Assembly: GCA_965240325.2 (NCBI GenBank)
Contig: OZ251248.1
Span: forward strand, 1,036,554 to 1,100,553
DNA length: 64,000 bases
Origin: Rebecca billardiae RCC1528
Taxonomy: Eukaryota > Haptophyta
Direction of reading: 5' to 3'
How positions within the stretch are numbered: position 1 is the first letter of the stretch; each line of letters opens with the position of its first letter. Under the pieces are notes generated by a model that had not been told where the DNA came from, made no database searches, and saw only the letters and a program-made list of their open reading frames with translations. Shown one piece after another: positions 11,108-21,404 of the stretch. A program made the translations under genes and the position numbers.

Positions 11108-12698
11108 CGGTGGCGTCGCTCGGCCGGCGCGCGCCGTGCACGCGCGGGTCGTACTCCGCGCGCCACGCGCGCGGCGGCGCCGCCTCGGCGTGTCGCCTCG
11201 CCGCGCGCGCGCCGCCGCCACCGCCATCGTCGTCGTCGTCGTCGGCCGAGCTGCCGCCGTCGGCCGCGGCGGCGGCGGCGGCGGCGCGCGCTCGCTCGCG
11301 AGGCGGCGCGCGCGGCTCGGCGAGTAGCGCGCGCGAGTTGTGCGGCCGCGCGCCGTAGAGGCGCTCCGCCGCCCACGCGGCGAGCTCGGCCTCCGCGTCC
11401 TCCCGCCCCGCGCCGCCGCGCCGCCCGTCCGCCGCCGAGTCGGAGCGCGCGGTGAGCGGCGGCGGCGGCGGCTGCGGCTGCGCCGCGTGCGGCGTGTGGG
11501 GCGGCGGCGGCGGCAGTGGCGGCGGCGGCGGCAGTGGCGGCGGCGGCGGCGGGTCCTTGGCGCGGACCTGCCACTCGGCGGCGCGCTCGGCGCCGCCGGC
11601 CACCGCGGCCTGCCGGTCGCGCCGGATCCGCTCGCGCATCGCCGCCGCCGCCGCCGCCGACGTGCCGCCAGCGCCGCCGCCGGCGGCGCGCGCGGCGGCG
11701 GCGGCGGCGCCGCCGCCGCCAGCGCCGGCGGCGCGCGCGCCCGGCGGCGCGCCGGCCGGCGGCGCGGGCGGCGCCGCGGCGTCGACGGCGGCGCGCGCGT
11801 CGGCGAGCGCGCGCGCCGCGGCGGCGCGCACTGCGCTCGACGGGTCCGCCTGGCGCAGCGCCTGCAGCGCGCCGAGCAGCCTCCCCTGCTGCGCGGCGAG
11901 CACGCGCGCGTGACAGACCAGCGCGGTCGCGATCGCCTCCGCCGCCGCCTTCCGCGTGGTGAAGTCAGCGGCGGCGCACGCGGCGAGGAGCGGCGGGGCG
12001 AAGGAGGGCGCGTACGGGCGGGCGGCGGGGCCCGAGGCCTGCAGGAACGCGCCGCTCGCGCCGAGCAGCGCGGGCTGCGCGCCCAGCGTGCCGTTGTGCA
12101 GCAGACGGACCAGAACTGCATGGAGGCGCGCCGCGACGTCGTCGCCGAGCGGCCCGCACGCGCGCAGCGCGGCGGCGAGGCACGCGGCGGCGGTGGCCTG
12201 CTGCGCCTCGGCCTGCTCGGGGAGCAGCGCGAGCAGCGGCTTGAGGAAGTGCGCGGCCGACTCGACGTGCGGCAGCAGCGCGCACACGAGCTCGCCGACC
12301 GCGCGCGCGCACGCGTCGCGCAGCTCGCGGCCCGCACTCCCGTCGCGCACGTGCGCGAGGATGGCGGCGATGGCGCGCGGGAGGTGCGGGGCGAGCGCGG
12401 CGGGGTGGTGCGCCGCGAGCACGACGAGCAGCCGCACCGAGTCGCGCCGCGCGAGCTGCGCGTGGTGGCGGTTCGTCTTGGTGAGAACTTCGACAAAGAT
12501 TCCGAGCTCGTCCGGCGCCGCCGCCTCGGCGAGCGCGGCGAGCTCGGCGTACGCGACGGGCTGCGTGTCGCGGCCCTCGAGGCGGGAGAGCGCGGCGAGC
12601 AGGCGCGGGCGCAGCCCGCCGCCGACGCCGCTGCCGCCGCTCGCCGTCGACGCCGCCGAGGTGGGGCGCGACCGTTGCGGCGGGCCCGGGATGGCCAT
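8250..12698 (-). CDS. TOG/HEAT-repeat and coiled-coil protein, TORTIFOLIA1/SPIRAL2-like microtubule-associated
   Basis: Exons complement(8250-8718, 8887-12698), 1,426 residues, one GT-AG intron of 168 bp carrying a (CA)n run. Residues about 30-290 form HEAT-like helices: LSRLEGRDTQPVAYAELAAL, SVRLLVVLAAHHPAALAPHL, RDACARAVGEL and FLKPLLALLPEQAEAQQ. This is the pattern of the single N-terminal TOG domain of plant SPIRAL2/TORTIFOLIA1, which binds microtubules and stabilises minus ends. The middle is low-complexity Pro/Gly/Ala with a poly-Gly run encoded by (CCG)n at 11049-11106. About residues 800-1330 form a long Ala/Glu/Arg heptad coiled coil. The start ATG at 12698 is the first before the TOG core. 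It ends tail-to-tail with the kinase gene. Family call rests on the N-terminus; microtubule role is inferred. Confidence 0.7.
11047..11109. repeat. (CCG)n trinucleotide run encoding poly-Gly
   Basis: About 20 consecutive CCG triplets, read on the minus strand as a glycine tract in the linker of the TOG-domain protein. A similar but shorter run lies at 10438-10471. Confidence 0.9.
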
Positions 12699-12887
12699 CG
12701 TCCCTGCCGCCTGCCGTCGCGACTGCCCAGTGGCGGAAGTTGGAGAGCTGCGCCGGACCGCTGCCGGGAAAGGAGTCCGGGCGGCACCGGCACGGCTTTC
12801 AAACCCGTCCGCTTGGAGCCGAAACGGCGCGCAATACTTCGTCCCACCCCGATCCTCCTCGCGAGCAGCCGCGGGCGCGGACGGACG
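12699..12887. promoter_or_regulatory. Divergent intergenic spacer, probable shared promoter
   Basis: 189 bp between the start codons of the TOG-domain gene (-) and the unknown gene at 12888 (+). Slightly less GC-rich than the flanking coding DNA. No core-promoter motif is recognised. Confidence 0.35.
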
Positions 12888-14484
12888 ATGGAGTCGAGCT
12901 GGGGCTGGACGCCGACGCGCAGGCCGGTGGAGCCGTCGATGAAGGACATCCTCGCCTTCGGCCCGCACGCGCACGCCGCCGCCGCCGACCCCGCCCACCC
13001 CGCCGCCGCGTGGCAGACCGAGACGCGCGCGCAATTTGCCTACGTGGCGGCGGGCGGGGCGCTCGTGCCCGTCGCGTACGCGGTGCCGTACGCGGTGCCG
13101 CACGCGGGGGCGTACGCTGGCGGCGTGCGCATGCACGACGGCGGCGCGTACGCCCACGCCGACTGGGCGGACTGGCAGCAGCAGCAGCAGCAGCAGCAGC
13201 GGCAGCAGCAGCAGGCGGCCGCGGCCGGCTCGCTCGACGGCCGCGCGACGAGACAGACGTTCGAGGGCGGCGCCGCCGAGGGCGGCGTGGGCACGCCGCG
13301 CGGCGGCGGCGCGCGCGCGCGCCCCGGCAGCGCGACCGCCCGCGGCACCGACGCGGGAGAGCCGACGCGGACGCCAGTCGCCGCCCTTGCGCGCGCGCAC
13401 TCGGACCAGGGGATCGCGCCGCGCGGCCGCGGCGGCGGCGGCGGGGGCGCGGCTCGCGGGCTCGGGCTGGACGGCTCGGGCGCGGCGTCCGAGCCCGAGG
13501 CCGACGGGCTGCGCCGCCGGCCGGCGTCCGCGCGCGACCTCACCGCCGCGCGCGCAGAGGCGGCGCGGCGCGCGCGCGCGTCGAGCGCCGCCTCCGCCGC
13601 CTCGCGGCTGAGCAATGCCGAGCGCCCGCCGTGGCGCGTGCCCGGCGTGGCGTCGAGCTGCCCCAGCGCGCGCCGGCGCGCCGCGCTCGCCGAGCTCGAG
13701 AACGTCAAGGTGCGCGCGCGCGCCCGCGCCGGCGCGTGCGCGCCGCCAGCGCTCACGCGCGCGCGCGCGCCTCCTCCGCCGCCGCCGCGCGCCACCGCGC
13801 GCGATGCGATGCGCCGCGCGCCGCACGCAGCTGGCGGCGGAGGAGGCGCGGCGCGCGTCGGCCAAGCGCGCGCCGCTCTCGCCCGCCAAGCGCGGCGCGC
13901 GGTTCGACTACGACTCGGTCGAGACCACCAGCCGCGAGATCGGCATCTCGCAGCGCGAGCTCGGCGCGAGCTCGCAGCCGCGCGAGATTGCGATCTCGGC
14001 GCGCGAGGCAGACGACGCCGCGCGCCGCGCCGCCGCCGCCGCCGGCCGCGCGACGGAGCGCGAGCGCGAGGGCGGCGCGGCGGCGGCGATGCGCGGTGGC
14101 GCGCAGGCGCATGCCGAGCAGCGGCGGGGCGCCGCCGCTGTGGCCGGCGGCTGGGTGGCGGCGGCGGGCGCCGACGCGGACGGCGCGCGCGCGCGCGGCG
14201 GCGCGCGCGCCGCCTGGCCCGCCGCCGCCACCGACGCGGCCGCGGCGAGTGGCGCCGGCCCGTTCGGCGCGGGCGGCGGCGGCGGCTCGCCGACCTCCGT
14301 CGCGTACCGCTACGCGCCCTTCGAGCCGCCGCCGCCGCAGCTCCTCGACCCGCGCAGCTACCGCGGCCTGCCGCCGCCCGCGCTGCATCAGATACCGGCA
14401 GCGGGCGTGCCCTCGCGCCGGGTGGACAACTTCGCGCCGCCCGACGAGGGGTGGGGCTGGGAGCACGCGGCGGGCGTGTACTGA
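12888..14484 (+). CDS. Unknown protein with poly-Gln and REI[GA]IS repeats
   Basis: Not recognised. Exons 12888-13709 and 13831-14484 join in phase 0 through a 121-bp GT-AG intron and give 491 residues. Visible features: a conserved-looking start (MESSWGW, MKDILAFG), a Gln-rich run coded by (CAG)n at 13174-13213, a basic Ala/Arg-rich middle with RPPWRVPGVASS, then an Arg/Ser segment with the near-repeat REIGIS / REIAIS at about 13936-14000. The C-terminus has SPTSVAYRYAPFEPPPPQ, a Tyr/Pro-rich part, and ends WGWEHAAGVY, echoing the WGW of the N-terminus. No signal peptide or membrane segment. It is probably a partly disordered cytosolic or cytoskeletal protein. It shares a 189-bp divergent promoter region with the SPIRAL2-like gene. 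Confidence 0.6.
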
Positions 14485-15058
14485 TTCGGCGCGCGGAACC
14501 CCCCGTTTCGCCGCCGGACCGGAGCAGCGGGGCATCGGGGGCGGCGGCGGGCGCGCTGGGCGTGGCTGGCGCTGCGCTGCCGCCCGATCCGGAGCAGGAC
14601 AGGCGGCGGCGGGGGCGGGCGGGTCCGGAGAACGGACCGTTGTGCCGGGCGCAGTGGAGCCCTTCGGCTGGACGAGTCGGCACCTGCGCGCGCGCCGTGC
14701 ACGTGAGCGCGGGCTACGCGCACAGCAGCCGCCCGGCTCGGCCGCTGGCGGTGGTGGCCGTGGACCGTCTGGGAGTGGCGTGGAACGGGACGCGATGCGG
14801 CCCGGATGGGCGGCGGCACTCAGTGCGTCACTCACTCTGTCTCTCGGGCGTGGGTCCGCGTCGCCACAGAATCGGTCAGTGACTCCGGCGTGTCGCGGGG
14901 CCACGGCGTGACGGTGATGACCCACTGACTGACTGAGCCGAGAGCCGGCTCTACAGCCAGCGAGTATGGTACCGCATGACGTTGGGCACCTGTGTCCGTG
15001 CGCATGATTGTGTCATTTGTGTCCGGTGTGTCGTTCACTTTTGAAGTTGTCGCTGCGG
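14485..15058. other. Intergenic region between two plus-strand genes
   Basis: 574 bp. Open frames that cross it have no sensible composition. The half nearest 15058 is richer in T (e.g. TGTCATTTGTGTCC) and should hold the promoter of the RCC1 gene. A 12-bp palindrome AGAGCCGGCTCT lies at about 14941. Nothing else is supported. Confidence 0.5.
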
Positions 15059-16564
15059 ATGGCGGACCCCCCTTGGCCCGACGATGGTGGCGAGGCGCGC
15101 CCGGGGGCGCGTCGGCTGCCCGACCTGCCGCCCGAGCTGGTCTCGCGGCTGTTGCTCCACCTCCACCGCGCGCGCGACCTGGCCGCCGCCAACGCCACGG
15201 CGCGCCTCTTCCGCGGCGCGCCCGGCGAGCGCTCGCCGGTCGAGCACGCGCTGCGTGAGCTGGCGCGCGCGCGCGGCCACGACCGCGCGCTGCCGCTGGC
15301 GCTGCCTGCGGGCGCGTGCACGTGGCGGGAGGAGCTGTTCGCGCGCGAGCGCGTGCTCGAGCTCGCGCACGCGCACTCGAGCGTCGTGGCTGCCAGCGGG
15401 CACGGCGAGGGCGCGTGCTTCAGCGCGTTTGTGGACGCGGAGGGCGGGCTGCACACGTGCGGCGAGGAGGAGGTGCGGGAGGAGGGCGGCTGGCCGACGG
15501 GCGACGTGCAGTCGCACGCGGCGACCAGCTCCGCAGGCCTGCTGCCAGTCGCAGTGCCGACGCGCGTCGCCTCGCTCTCCGCGGTGCGCGTGGTCGCGGT
15601 GGCCGCTGGCCGGGCGCACCTGCTCGCGCTGAGCGACGCCGGCGCCGTGTACGGCTGCGGCGACAACACCTGCGGCCAGCTGGGGCTGGGCGACAGGGAG
15701 GGCCGGCGTGTGCTCTCTCTCGCCGAGCCCCTGCCGCGCGAGATCGCCATATGCGTTGCCGCCGGCGGCATGCACAGCCTCGCGCTCAGCGCCGCGGGCT
15801 GCGCGTACAGCTGGGGCGACAACAGCTACGGCCAGCTCGGCCACGGCGACACGGCGGAGCGGTGGGCGCCGACGCGCATCGAGGCGCTGGACGGCGTGCG
15901 CATCGGCGGCGTGGCTGCGGGCGGTGACCACACGCTCCTGCTCTCCGCGCATGGCGCCGTCTCCTCGTGCGGTCTCGGCTTCTGGGGCCAGCTCGGCCAC
16001 GGCGACACGACGCAGCGCCTCACGCCGACGCGCGTCGAGGCGCTCGCGGCCGTGCGCGCCACGCACGTGAGCGCGGGCAGTACGCACAGCCTGGTGGTGG
16101 ACGCGGCGGGCGGGGTGCGCTCGTTCGGGCATGCGGGCCACGGGGGGCTGGGCTACGCGCGCCTGGCCTCGGAGACGCTGCCCGCGCGCATCGAGGCGCT
16201 GGCGGGCGTGCGCGCCGTGCGCGCGTGCGCCGGCTCCGCCAGCAGCGCGGTGCTGGGCGCGGACGGCAGCGCGCACGCGTGCGAGGACAACACGCACGGC
16301 CAGCTCGGGCTGGGGGCCGGAGGGACGGGCCACCTCGGCCCGGCACGCGTGAGCGCCCTCGCCCACGCGCGCGTGCTCGAGTGCGCGCTCTGCACCACCC
16401 ACGGCCTCTTCGTGACGGCGGACGGCGCGGTGCACGCGTGCGGCCTGCGGGTGGCCGCGCTCGGCCTGGGCGTGCGCCGCAGCCCGCAGCAAGGAGCGGC
16501 GGCGCGCACGACGCTGCGCCGAGTGACGCAGCTACCGCCCGTCTCGTGCCACACGCCCCGCTGA
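15059..16564 (+). CDS. F-box-like / RCC1 beta-propeller protein (copy 1)
   Basis: Intronless, 501 residues from ATG 15059; an in-frame ATG at 15008 is possible but gives no domain. Residues about 18-60 (LPDLPPELVSRLLLHLHRAR followed by DLAAANATARLF) look like an F-box, which would bind SKP1 in an SCF ubiquitin ligase. The rest is RCC1 repeats, seen as recurring SAG..HSL.L...G.V...G....GQLG.GD, e.g. GDNTCGQLGLGD, WGDNSYGQLGHGDTAERW and GFWGQLGHGDTTQR. These should fold as a seven-bladed propeller acting as substrate receptor or GEF-like module. One blade has ACEDNTHGQLGLG in place of the usual C.G start. A close paralogue lies at 52767-54233 on the other strand. F-box assignment is by pattern and is moderate; RCC1 is firm. 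Confidence 0.87.
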   Translation: MADPPWPDDGGEARPGARRLPDLPPELVSRLLLHLHRARDLAAANATARLFRGAPGERSPVEHALRELARARGHDRALPLALPAGACTWREELFARERVLELAHAHSSVVAASGHGEGACFSAFVDAEGGLHTCGEEEVREEGGWPTGDVQSHAATSSAGLLPVAVPTRVASLSAVRVVAVAAGRAHLLALSDAGAVYGCGDNTCGQLGLGDREGRRVLSLAEPLPREIAICVAAGGMHSLALSAAGCAYSWGDNSYGQLGHGDTAERWAPTRIEALDGVRIGGVAAGGDHTLLLSAHGAVSSCGLGFWGQLGHGDTTQRLTPTRVEALAAVRATHVSAGSTHSLVVDAAGGVRSFGHAGHGGLGYARLASETLPARIEALAGVRAVRACAGSASSAVLGADGSAHACEDNTHGQLGLGAGGTGHLGPARVSALAHARVLECALCTTHGLFVTADGAVHACGLRVAALGLGVRRSPQQGAAARTTLRRVTQLPPVSCHTPR

Positions 16565-17092
16565 ATCAGCACGAGCGCGCTGTGCCACCGGTGCGCGCAT
16601 GCAGCGGAGCGGCGCCTCCAGCCGGCTCGTGATGGCTGCCGTGACGATTACTTCATCACGATGACATGCTACTGATATATATATGCGCATGCTGCGCATC
16701 GCGTCGCGTAGTCATCATGTACGTACGTGTCGCTCGCTCTGGCGGCTGGGCCTTCGGCGGCTGGGCCGCCGCCGCCCCGCTCCGAGTGACTGGCGGCGAC
16801 GGAGCAGAGACAAGTATGTAGCAGCAGAGATCACTGCCGAATCACTGCGCGGCGCGCCGTCGGCCGCGAGCCATCGTCATATCGCGTCAGTACGCGCGTA
16901 TACTGACGAGAGTCCGCCGCGTCCGCGGCATCACCGCGTAATGATAGATGATGACTGCGCCCTAGCAGGCTATGATGCGCACACATTCGTCTCGATCCGC
17001 ATCCGTCACTCCGTGGCCGTGCTGCTCGGTGCTGACCGCGCGCTGATGAGCGCAGTCTGAAGTCTGAGCGCGCGCGCTGGCCCGCCGCAGCC
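16565..17092. other. Convergent intergenic region, AT-richer
   Basis: 528 bp between tail-to-tail genes. It has an (AT)n run at about 16675-16684, stretches such as CATCATGTACGTACGTG, and much lower GC than coding DNA. The motif GCCGTGACGATTAC at about 16637 resembles motifs near the 3' ends of two other genes. No coding signal is seen. Confidence 0.6.
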
Positions 17093-18442
17093 TCACGCGG
17101 TGAGCAGCAGCAGCGCGCCCGCGACGAGCAGCGCGCGCCACGCGCCGCTGTGCGCGCGCGCCGCCGCGGCGCCGCGCTGCGCCGCCAGCCGCCCCTCGTA
17201 GCCGCGCGAGCCGCCGCCGTCGGCAGCGGCCGCGCCGCCCGCGCGCCACGGCCAGCCCCACGGCGCGGCGGCGGGCGCGCAGCCGCGCGGGAGCGGGTCG
17301 GCGCGCTCGGCCGGGTGCGGCCACGGCGGCGCCGGCCCGGTGGCCTCGCCCGCCGCGCGGCTGCGGCGCCGGTGGGGCGGGGAGGGCGGCCGCGGCTCAC
17401 GCGGAGCGGCGCGCGCGCTCCGGCGGGCGCGGCGCGGCGCGGCGCGGCGCGCGCCCGCCCGCACGCCTACCCTTGTGCTGGCAGGGCGGGCGGCGCGCCC
17501 ACGGCTGCGCCGAGCGCGCCGAGCGCCGCGCCGAGCTGCGCCGCGCCGTACGCGCGCAGCTCGGGGTACGCCTCGCCGTGCGCCGCGACGAAGCCCGCCG
17601 CCGCCGCATGCAGATTCGCGCCGGGCGCCACGTCGAGGGTGCCGATCGGTCGGCCTGGCCGCGGCGGCGGGCGGCGGGCGGCGGGCGCGGCGCGCGCGGC
17701 GGCGTGGGCGGAGGCGTCAGAGGATGGCGCGCGGCGCGGCGAGGCGCGCGCCGACCGCGCGCGCCCGCCGCCGACCGCGCGCGCCGCGGCGCGCACCGTC
17801 CTCCGCCTCGAGCTGCAGCGAGGCGGCGCGCGGCGGCAGCGCGTCCGCGGCCGGCGGGAGCCGCAGCGTCGCGCGCAGCACGGCGGCGCGCTTGGGCGGC
17901 GCGGGCTGCGGCGGCGGCGGGTGCGGCGTGGGCGCGGCGGCGGCGCGGTCCATCTGGCGCGCGCGCTGGAGCAGGTCGCGCAGCCCGCTCACCACCGTCT
18001 CGTACGCGCCGCTCCCGGACTCCAGCCCGTGCTGCTCGCAGAAGCCGGCGGCGATTTGTTCGAGGTCGTCGCCTTCGCGCGCGCGGACGGACTCGGTGCG
18101 CGCCTCGCCGAGCTTGACGTTGAGCTGGACGAGGCTGGGGCCCGGCTGCGCGCCAGGGGGGGCGCCGTCGCCGTCGCCGTCGCTGTCCGGCGCGCTCAGC
18201 ACCGCCGCGCGCCCGCCCGCCGCCGCGCTCGGCGCCGCGCCGCGCCGCGCGGCCGGCTCGAGGAATTCGAGCGCGTCGGGCTCGGCGCGCTCGAGGAGGC
18301 CGCGGACGGCGGGGGAGAGGGTGGCGAGCTCGAGCGAGCGCGTGCGCTCGGGGAGGGCGCCGAGCGCGAGCCCGAGCACCGCGAGCGCGCGCCTCGCTCG
18401 GCGCGGGGGCGAGGACGCGAGCGGCGGCCGTCTCGACGCCAT
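17093..18442 (-). CDS. Unknown secretory/membrane protein with two EGDD...F..HG modules
   Basis: Not recognised. Exons complement(17093-17360, 17471-17654, 17797-18442), GT-AG, give 365 residues. The N-terminus has basic residues and a hydrophobic core (RRALAVLGLALGALP), compatible with a signal peptide or anchor. A module at about residues 110-160 has VQLNVKLGEARTESVRAREG, then DDLEQIAAGFCEQHGL. A second, weaker copy spans the exon 1/2 junction: LQLEAEDGRPIGTLDVAPGA, then NLHAAAAGFVAAHG. The C-terminus ends in a hydrophobic helix, GAWRALLVAGALLLLTA, directly before the stop, as in tail-anchored or GPI-signal-like proteins. The duplicated module suggests internal repetition. It shares a 190-bp divergent spacer with the PC-esterase-like gene. 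Confidence 0.6.
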
Positions 18443-18632
18443 CGGGAGGGGCGCTCACCGGACGCCACGGCGCATCCGGACTGCTTGCTGCCTTTGGCGC
18501 CAGCGAGGGCGCGAGGCGCTGTGCACCCACCAGGCGGCAAGCAAGATGGCGCCCCGCGCGCCGTCGTCGGCGTGAGCGGTGCGCCTGTGTGTTGCGTGCG
18601 CCGAGGGCGTCGGCGGCGGCGGCGTCGGCGCG
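18443..18632. promoter_or_regulatory. Divergent intergenic spacer, probable shared promoter
   Basis: 190 bp between start codons of the minus-strand unknown membrane protein and the plus-strand PC-esterase-like gene. If the alternative in-frame ATG at 18579 is used for the latter, the spacer shrinks to 136 bp. Confidence 0.35.
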
Positions 18633-18727
18633 ATGCGGCTTGGCTCGGGCTTCGTGCTCGGGCTGGGCGCCGGCCTGCTCACCGCGCTGCTCGTCCTCCT
18701 CTCCCTCGCCTCGCGCCTCGGCGGCGG

Positions 18728-18760
<33 letters not shown>

Positions 18761-20393
18761 CGGCGGCGGCGGCTCGCTGCTGGGCGCGCGGCTGCTCGCG
18801 AGCCGCGCGGCGGGCGGCGGGCTCGGCGAGATGAGCCGGGCGGCGTCCGAACCGCTGTGCATGAGCGCGCAGGGGCTGCGCGTCGTCGAGCCCGTCTGCG
18901 CGGGCTGCCCGCCGCGCGGGCTCGGCGGCGTGCTCAGCGCGGCGCACTGCTGCGCGCTCTGCGCCGCGCGGCCCGGCTGCACGAGCTGGTCGTGGCTCGG
19001 CGCGCAGCAGGCGTGCACGCTGCACGGCGGCGCGCTGCGCGCGCCGCCGCAGTTCGAGCTGCTCACCGACGCCAAGGCCGCGCTGCGCGAGGACGCGTAC
19101 GCCGGCGTGCGGCCTGCTGAGATCCCGCCCGGCGCCGCGCCCGCCGCGGCGCGGTGCGAGGCGGAGTACGAGCCGCGCGCGTGCCTGCCCGGCAGCTGGG
19201 GCGGCGAGGAGGCGGGGTTTGGCGGGTGCGAGCGCGTGCCCGGGCTCTGCGCCGACCTCGCGCCCATGTTCCGCGCGTGCACGTGGTGGAGCGCCGGGCG
19301 GCTCGTGCTGCGGCCGGCGGGCGGCGGCGGCGGCGGCGGCGGCGGCGCCGAGCCGCGCGGCCCGCCGCCCGCGGCGTGCGCGTACGCGGCGGGCGAGGTG
19401 GCGCGGCCGTGCGGCGCGTACTGCTGCTCGCCCACCGGGCTGCTCGGCGGCGTGGACGAGGCCGGCGTCTTCCGCCCCGCCGAGTGCGCGCTGCACGACT
19501 ACTCGCGCGCGGACGCGCTCGGCTGCCTGCGCGGACGCGTGCTGCTGTTCGTGGGCGACTCGATGATGCGGCAGCTCTTCATGCGGCTGGTGGCGTCGCT
19601 GCGCGGGCTCGGGCCGGTGGCGGAGCACTACTTCCACACGGACGCGCTGTACTGGCAGAGCGTCTCGGGCGAGGACGCCTTCGCCGTCGGCCCCTCCGTC
19701 GAGGCGCTCCTGCTGCGCGCCGCCGAGTCGGGCGCGCCGCCCCTCTCGCGCCTCACGCTCGCGTTCGTGTGGGCGGCGACGTACGACGAGATCGACGTGT
19801 CGCGGCTGATGCGGCTGGGCGGCCACGCGCTCGGCCACGGCGCGGGCGCGCCGCTGCTCGCCGCGCTCGTGCTCGGCCTCACGTACCACGAGCGCCACGC
19901 GCTGCGCGCCGCGGACAAGTTCGGTGCGCTCGGCGCGTGGCTCGGCTCTCAGCCGTCGCTGCAGCTGCTGTGGCTCAACACGCCCGAGCTGGACGCGGCC
20001 AAGTCGTACAAGTTCATCATGCACGGCCCGCCGCCGAACGACGAGTACCGCAAGCGGAACGAGGTGTTCCACGGCTGGGTCACGCAGGAGAACAAGCGGC
20101 TCGGCCGCACGCAGCTGCACTACGTCGACGTGGACGCGCTCGACCGCTCGCGCGCGTTCGCCAAGCTCGCCAAGGACGACATCCACTTCGGGTGCATCGT
20201 CGCGCCGCTGTACCCGCAGCAGCAGGCGCTGCTCAACACGCCGCCGAGCGCGCCCGAGAACGGCACGTGCGCCGGCGCGCTCAACGCCAACCTCGCGAGC
20301 CTCGTGCTCAACACGCTGTGCAACGGCGCGCCGCCCGAGCCGACGCCGCCGCGCGGCGCGGGCGAGGAGTGGGGCGGGCAGGTCGACGTCTGA
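18633..20393 (+). CDS. Type II membrane PC-esterase/GDSL-like protein with Cys-rich PAN-like domain
   Basis: Intronless, 586 residues from ATG 18633; the in-frame ATG at 18579 only adds 18 residues before the membrane anchor. Residues 5-25 form a single anchor (FVLGLGAGLLTALLVLLSLA), followed by a Gly-rich stem. A Cys cluster at about residues 70-140 (CMSAQ, CAGCPP, CCALCAARPGCTSWSW) resembles PAN/apple folds. The catalytic part carries the Gly-Asp-Ser motif FVGDSMMRQ (Gly308-Asp309-Ser310, Ser codon 19560) and a DxxH motif DDIH (Asp515, His518) as in PC-esterases (TBL, CAS1/CASD1, NXPE). Family members act in the Golgi as sugar O-acetyltransferases or esterases. The position suggests lumenal modification of polysaccharides, substrate unknown. 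The last ~20 bp of the CDS are partly duplicated at 20440-20463. Confidence 0.75.
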
Positions 20394-20463
20394 GGACCCT
20401 CACCCTCACCCTCGCCCTCGCCCTCACCCTAACCTAGGGCGCGGGCAGGTCGACGCCTGAGGC
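20394..20463 (+). repeat. CCCTCA/CCCTAA telomere-like repeat flanked by duplicated gene end
   Basis: Directly after the stop of the PC-esterase-like gene come CCCTCA, CCCTCG and one CCCTAACC hexamer-like units (about 20397-20434). The flanking sequence GCGGGCAGGTCGACG..TGAGG occurs on both sides (20376-20396 and 20440-20463). So the array sits between two copies of the gene's last bases and stop codon. Confidence 0.75.
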
Positions 20464-20827
20464 TGCGAGTCTGGGGCGCGGCGGCCGCCGCCGTGTGCCG
20501 AGGCGAGGCTGTGTGCAGCCGCGCCGGCGCCCCGAGCCGCCGAGCATCGCCATCACACTCCCTGCTGATGCGCTGCTGATCGGCGCACGTGGCGCTGCTG
20601 TGTCCCGGGCCCGGCCGCCTGTCCGGCCGTCGTCATCATCGGCATCGAGGATGCATCGGCGCCCGCGCCGCATCGGCGGCGTCGGCGCCCGCCGCCGCTC
20701 GGCCGCACGGCGCTGGCGTCAGTGCGTCACGCAGCCGGCGGCGGCCAGTGGCGGGCCGTCAGGGCCCAGGGCGCACTGGGCAGGCTGCGAGGCCGACTCA
20801 GGCGCGCCGTCGCGCGCCGTTCTGGCG

Positions 20828-20873
20828 TTCGTCATTATATCGCGTCATTATTATTATATTATATTATTATTAT

Positions 20874-20919
<46 letters not shown>

Positions 20920-20920
20920 C
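20828..20920. repeat. (TTA)n/(TA)n AT-rich microsatellite
   Basis: Runs of ATT/TAT followed by about 20 TA units. It is one of the very few pure AT tracts in the window. Confidence 0.95.
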
Positions 20921-21149
20921 GTCTGCGCTATACTCACCGTGAGCTCAGCCGGGCCGCGTCGCCGAGTGAGTGACCCGTCAAGTGTCACGACGATAATTTC
21001 GACGACGCGATATCGCAGCAGCGCGATGGCACTCATCAGTCATCATCGCTCATCGTCGTCGTCATCGTCCCTGGAAACTCATCAGTGACTCAGCCGCCGT
21101 CGACGAGTTCGTACTGTCTGCACGTACGATCGGTCACGCACGCGTGCGG

Positions 21150-21222
21150 CGCGCTCACGCGCTCACGCGCTCACGCGCTCACGCGCTCACGCGCTCACGC
21201 GCTCACGCGCTCACGCGCTCAC
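21150..21222. repeat. Octamer tandem repeat (GCGCTCAC)n
   Basis: About nine perfect copies of the 8-bp unit GCGCTCAC, about 80 bp beyond the stop codon of the Furry-like gene. Confidence 0.95.
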
Positions 21223-21303
21223 CCTGTGCGCGCGCCCAACAGCCAACCCGCAACCGGCGCTGCGCGCACGGCAACGTCTATACGCCTCGTACTGCACGAG
21301 GCG

Positions 21304-21306
21304 TCA

Positions 21307-21338
<32 letters not shown>

Positions 21339-21360
21339 TGGCCGTCGAGCCGAGCGAGAG

Positions 21361-21404
<44 letters not shown>

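Larger units (their letters stand above)
20464..21303. other. Convergent intergenic region with microsatellites
   Basis: About 840 bp between the tail-to-tail PC-esterase-like and Furry genes. It contains an AT block with (TA)n at about 20828-20920 and an 8-bp repeat (GCGCTCAC)n at 21150-21222. No coding sequence is supported. Confidence 0.6.

Noticed and set aside
8233-11574. Large plus-strand Ala/Arg/Ser/Pro frames opposite the TOG-domain gene
   Set aside because: They are GC-driven shadows. The minus strand has the HEAT repeats, coiled-coil heptads and intron borders.
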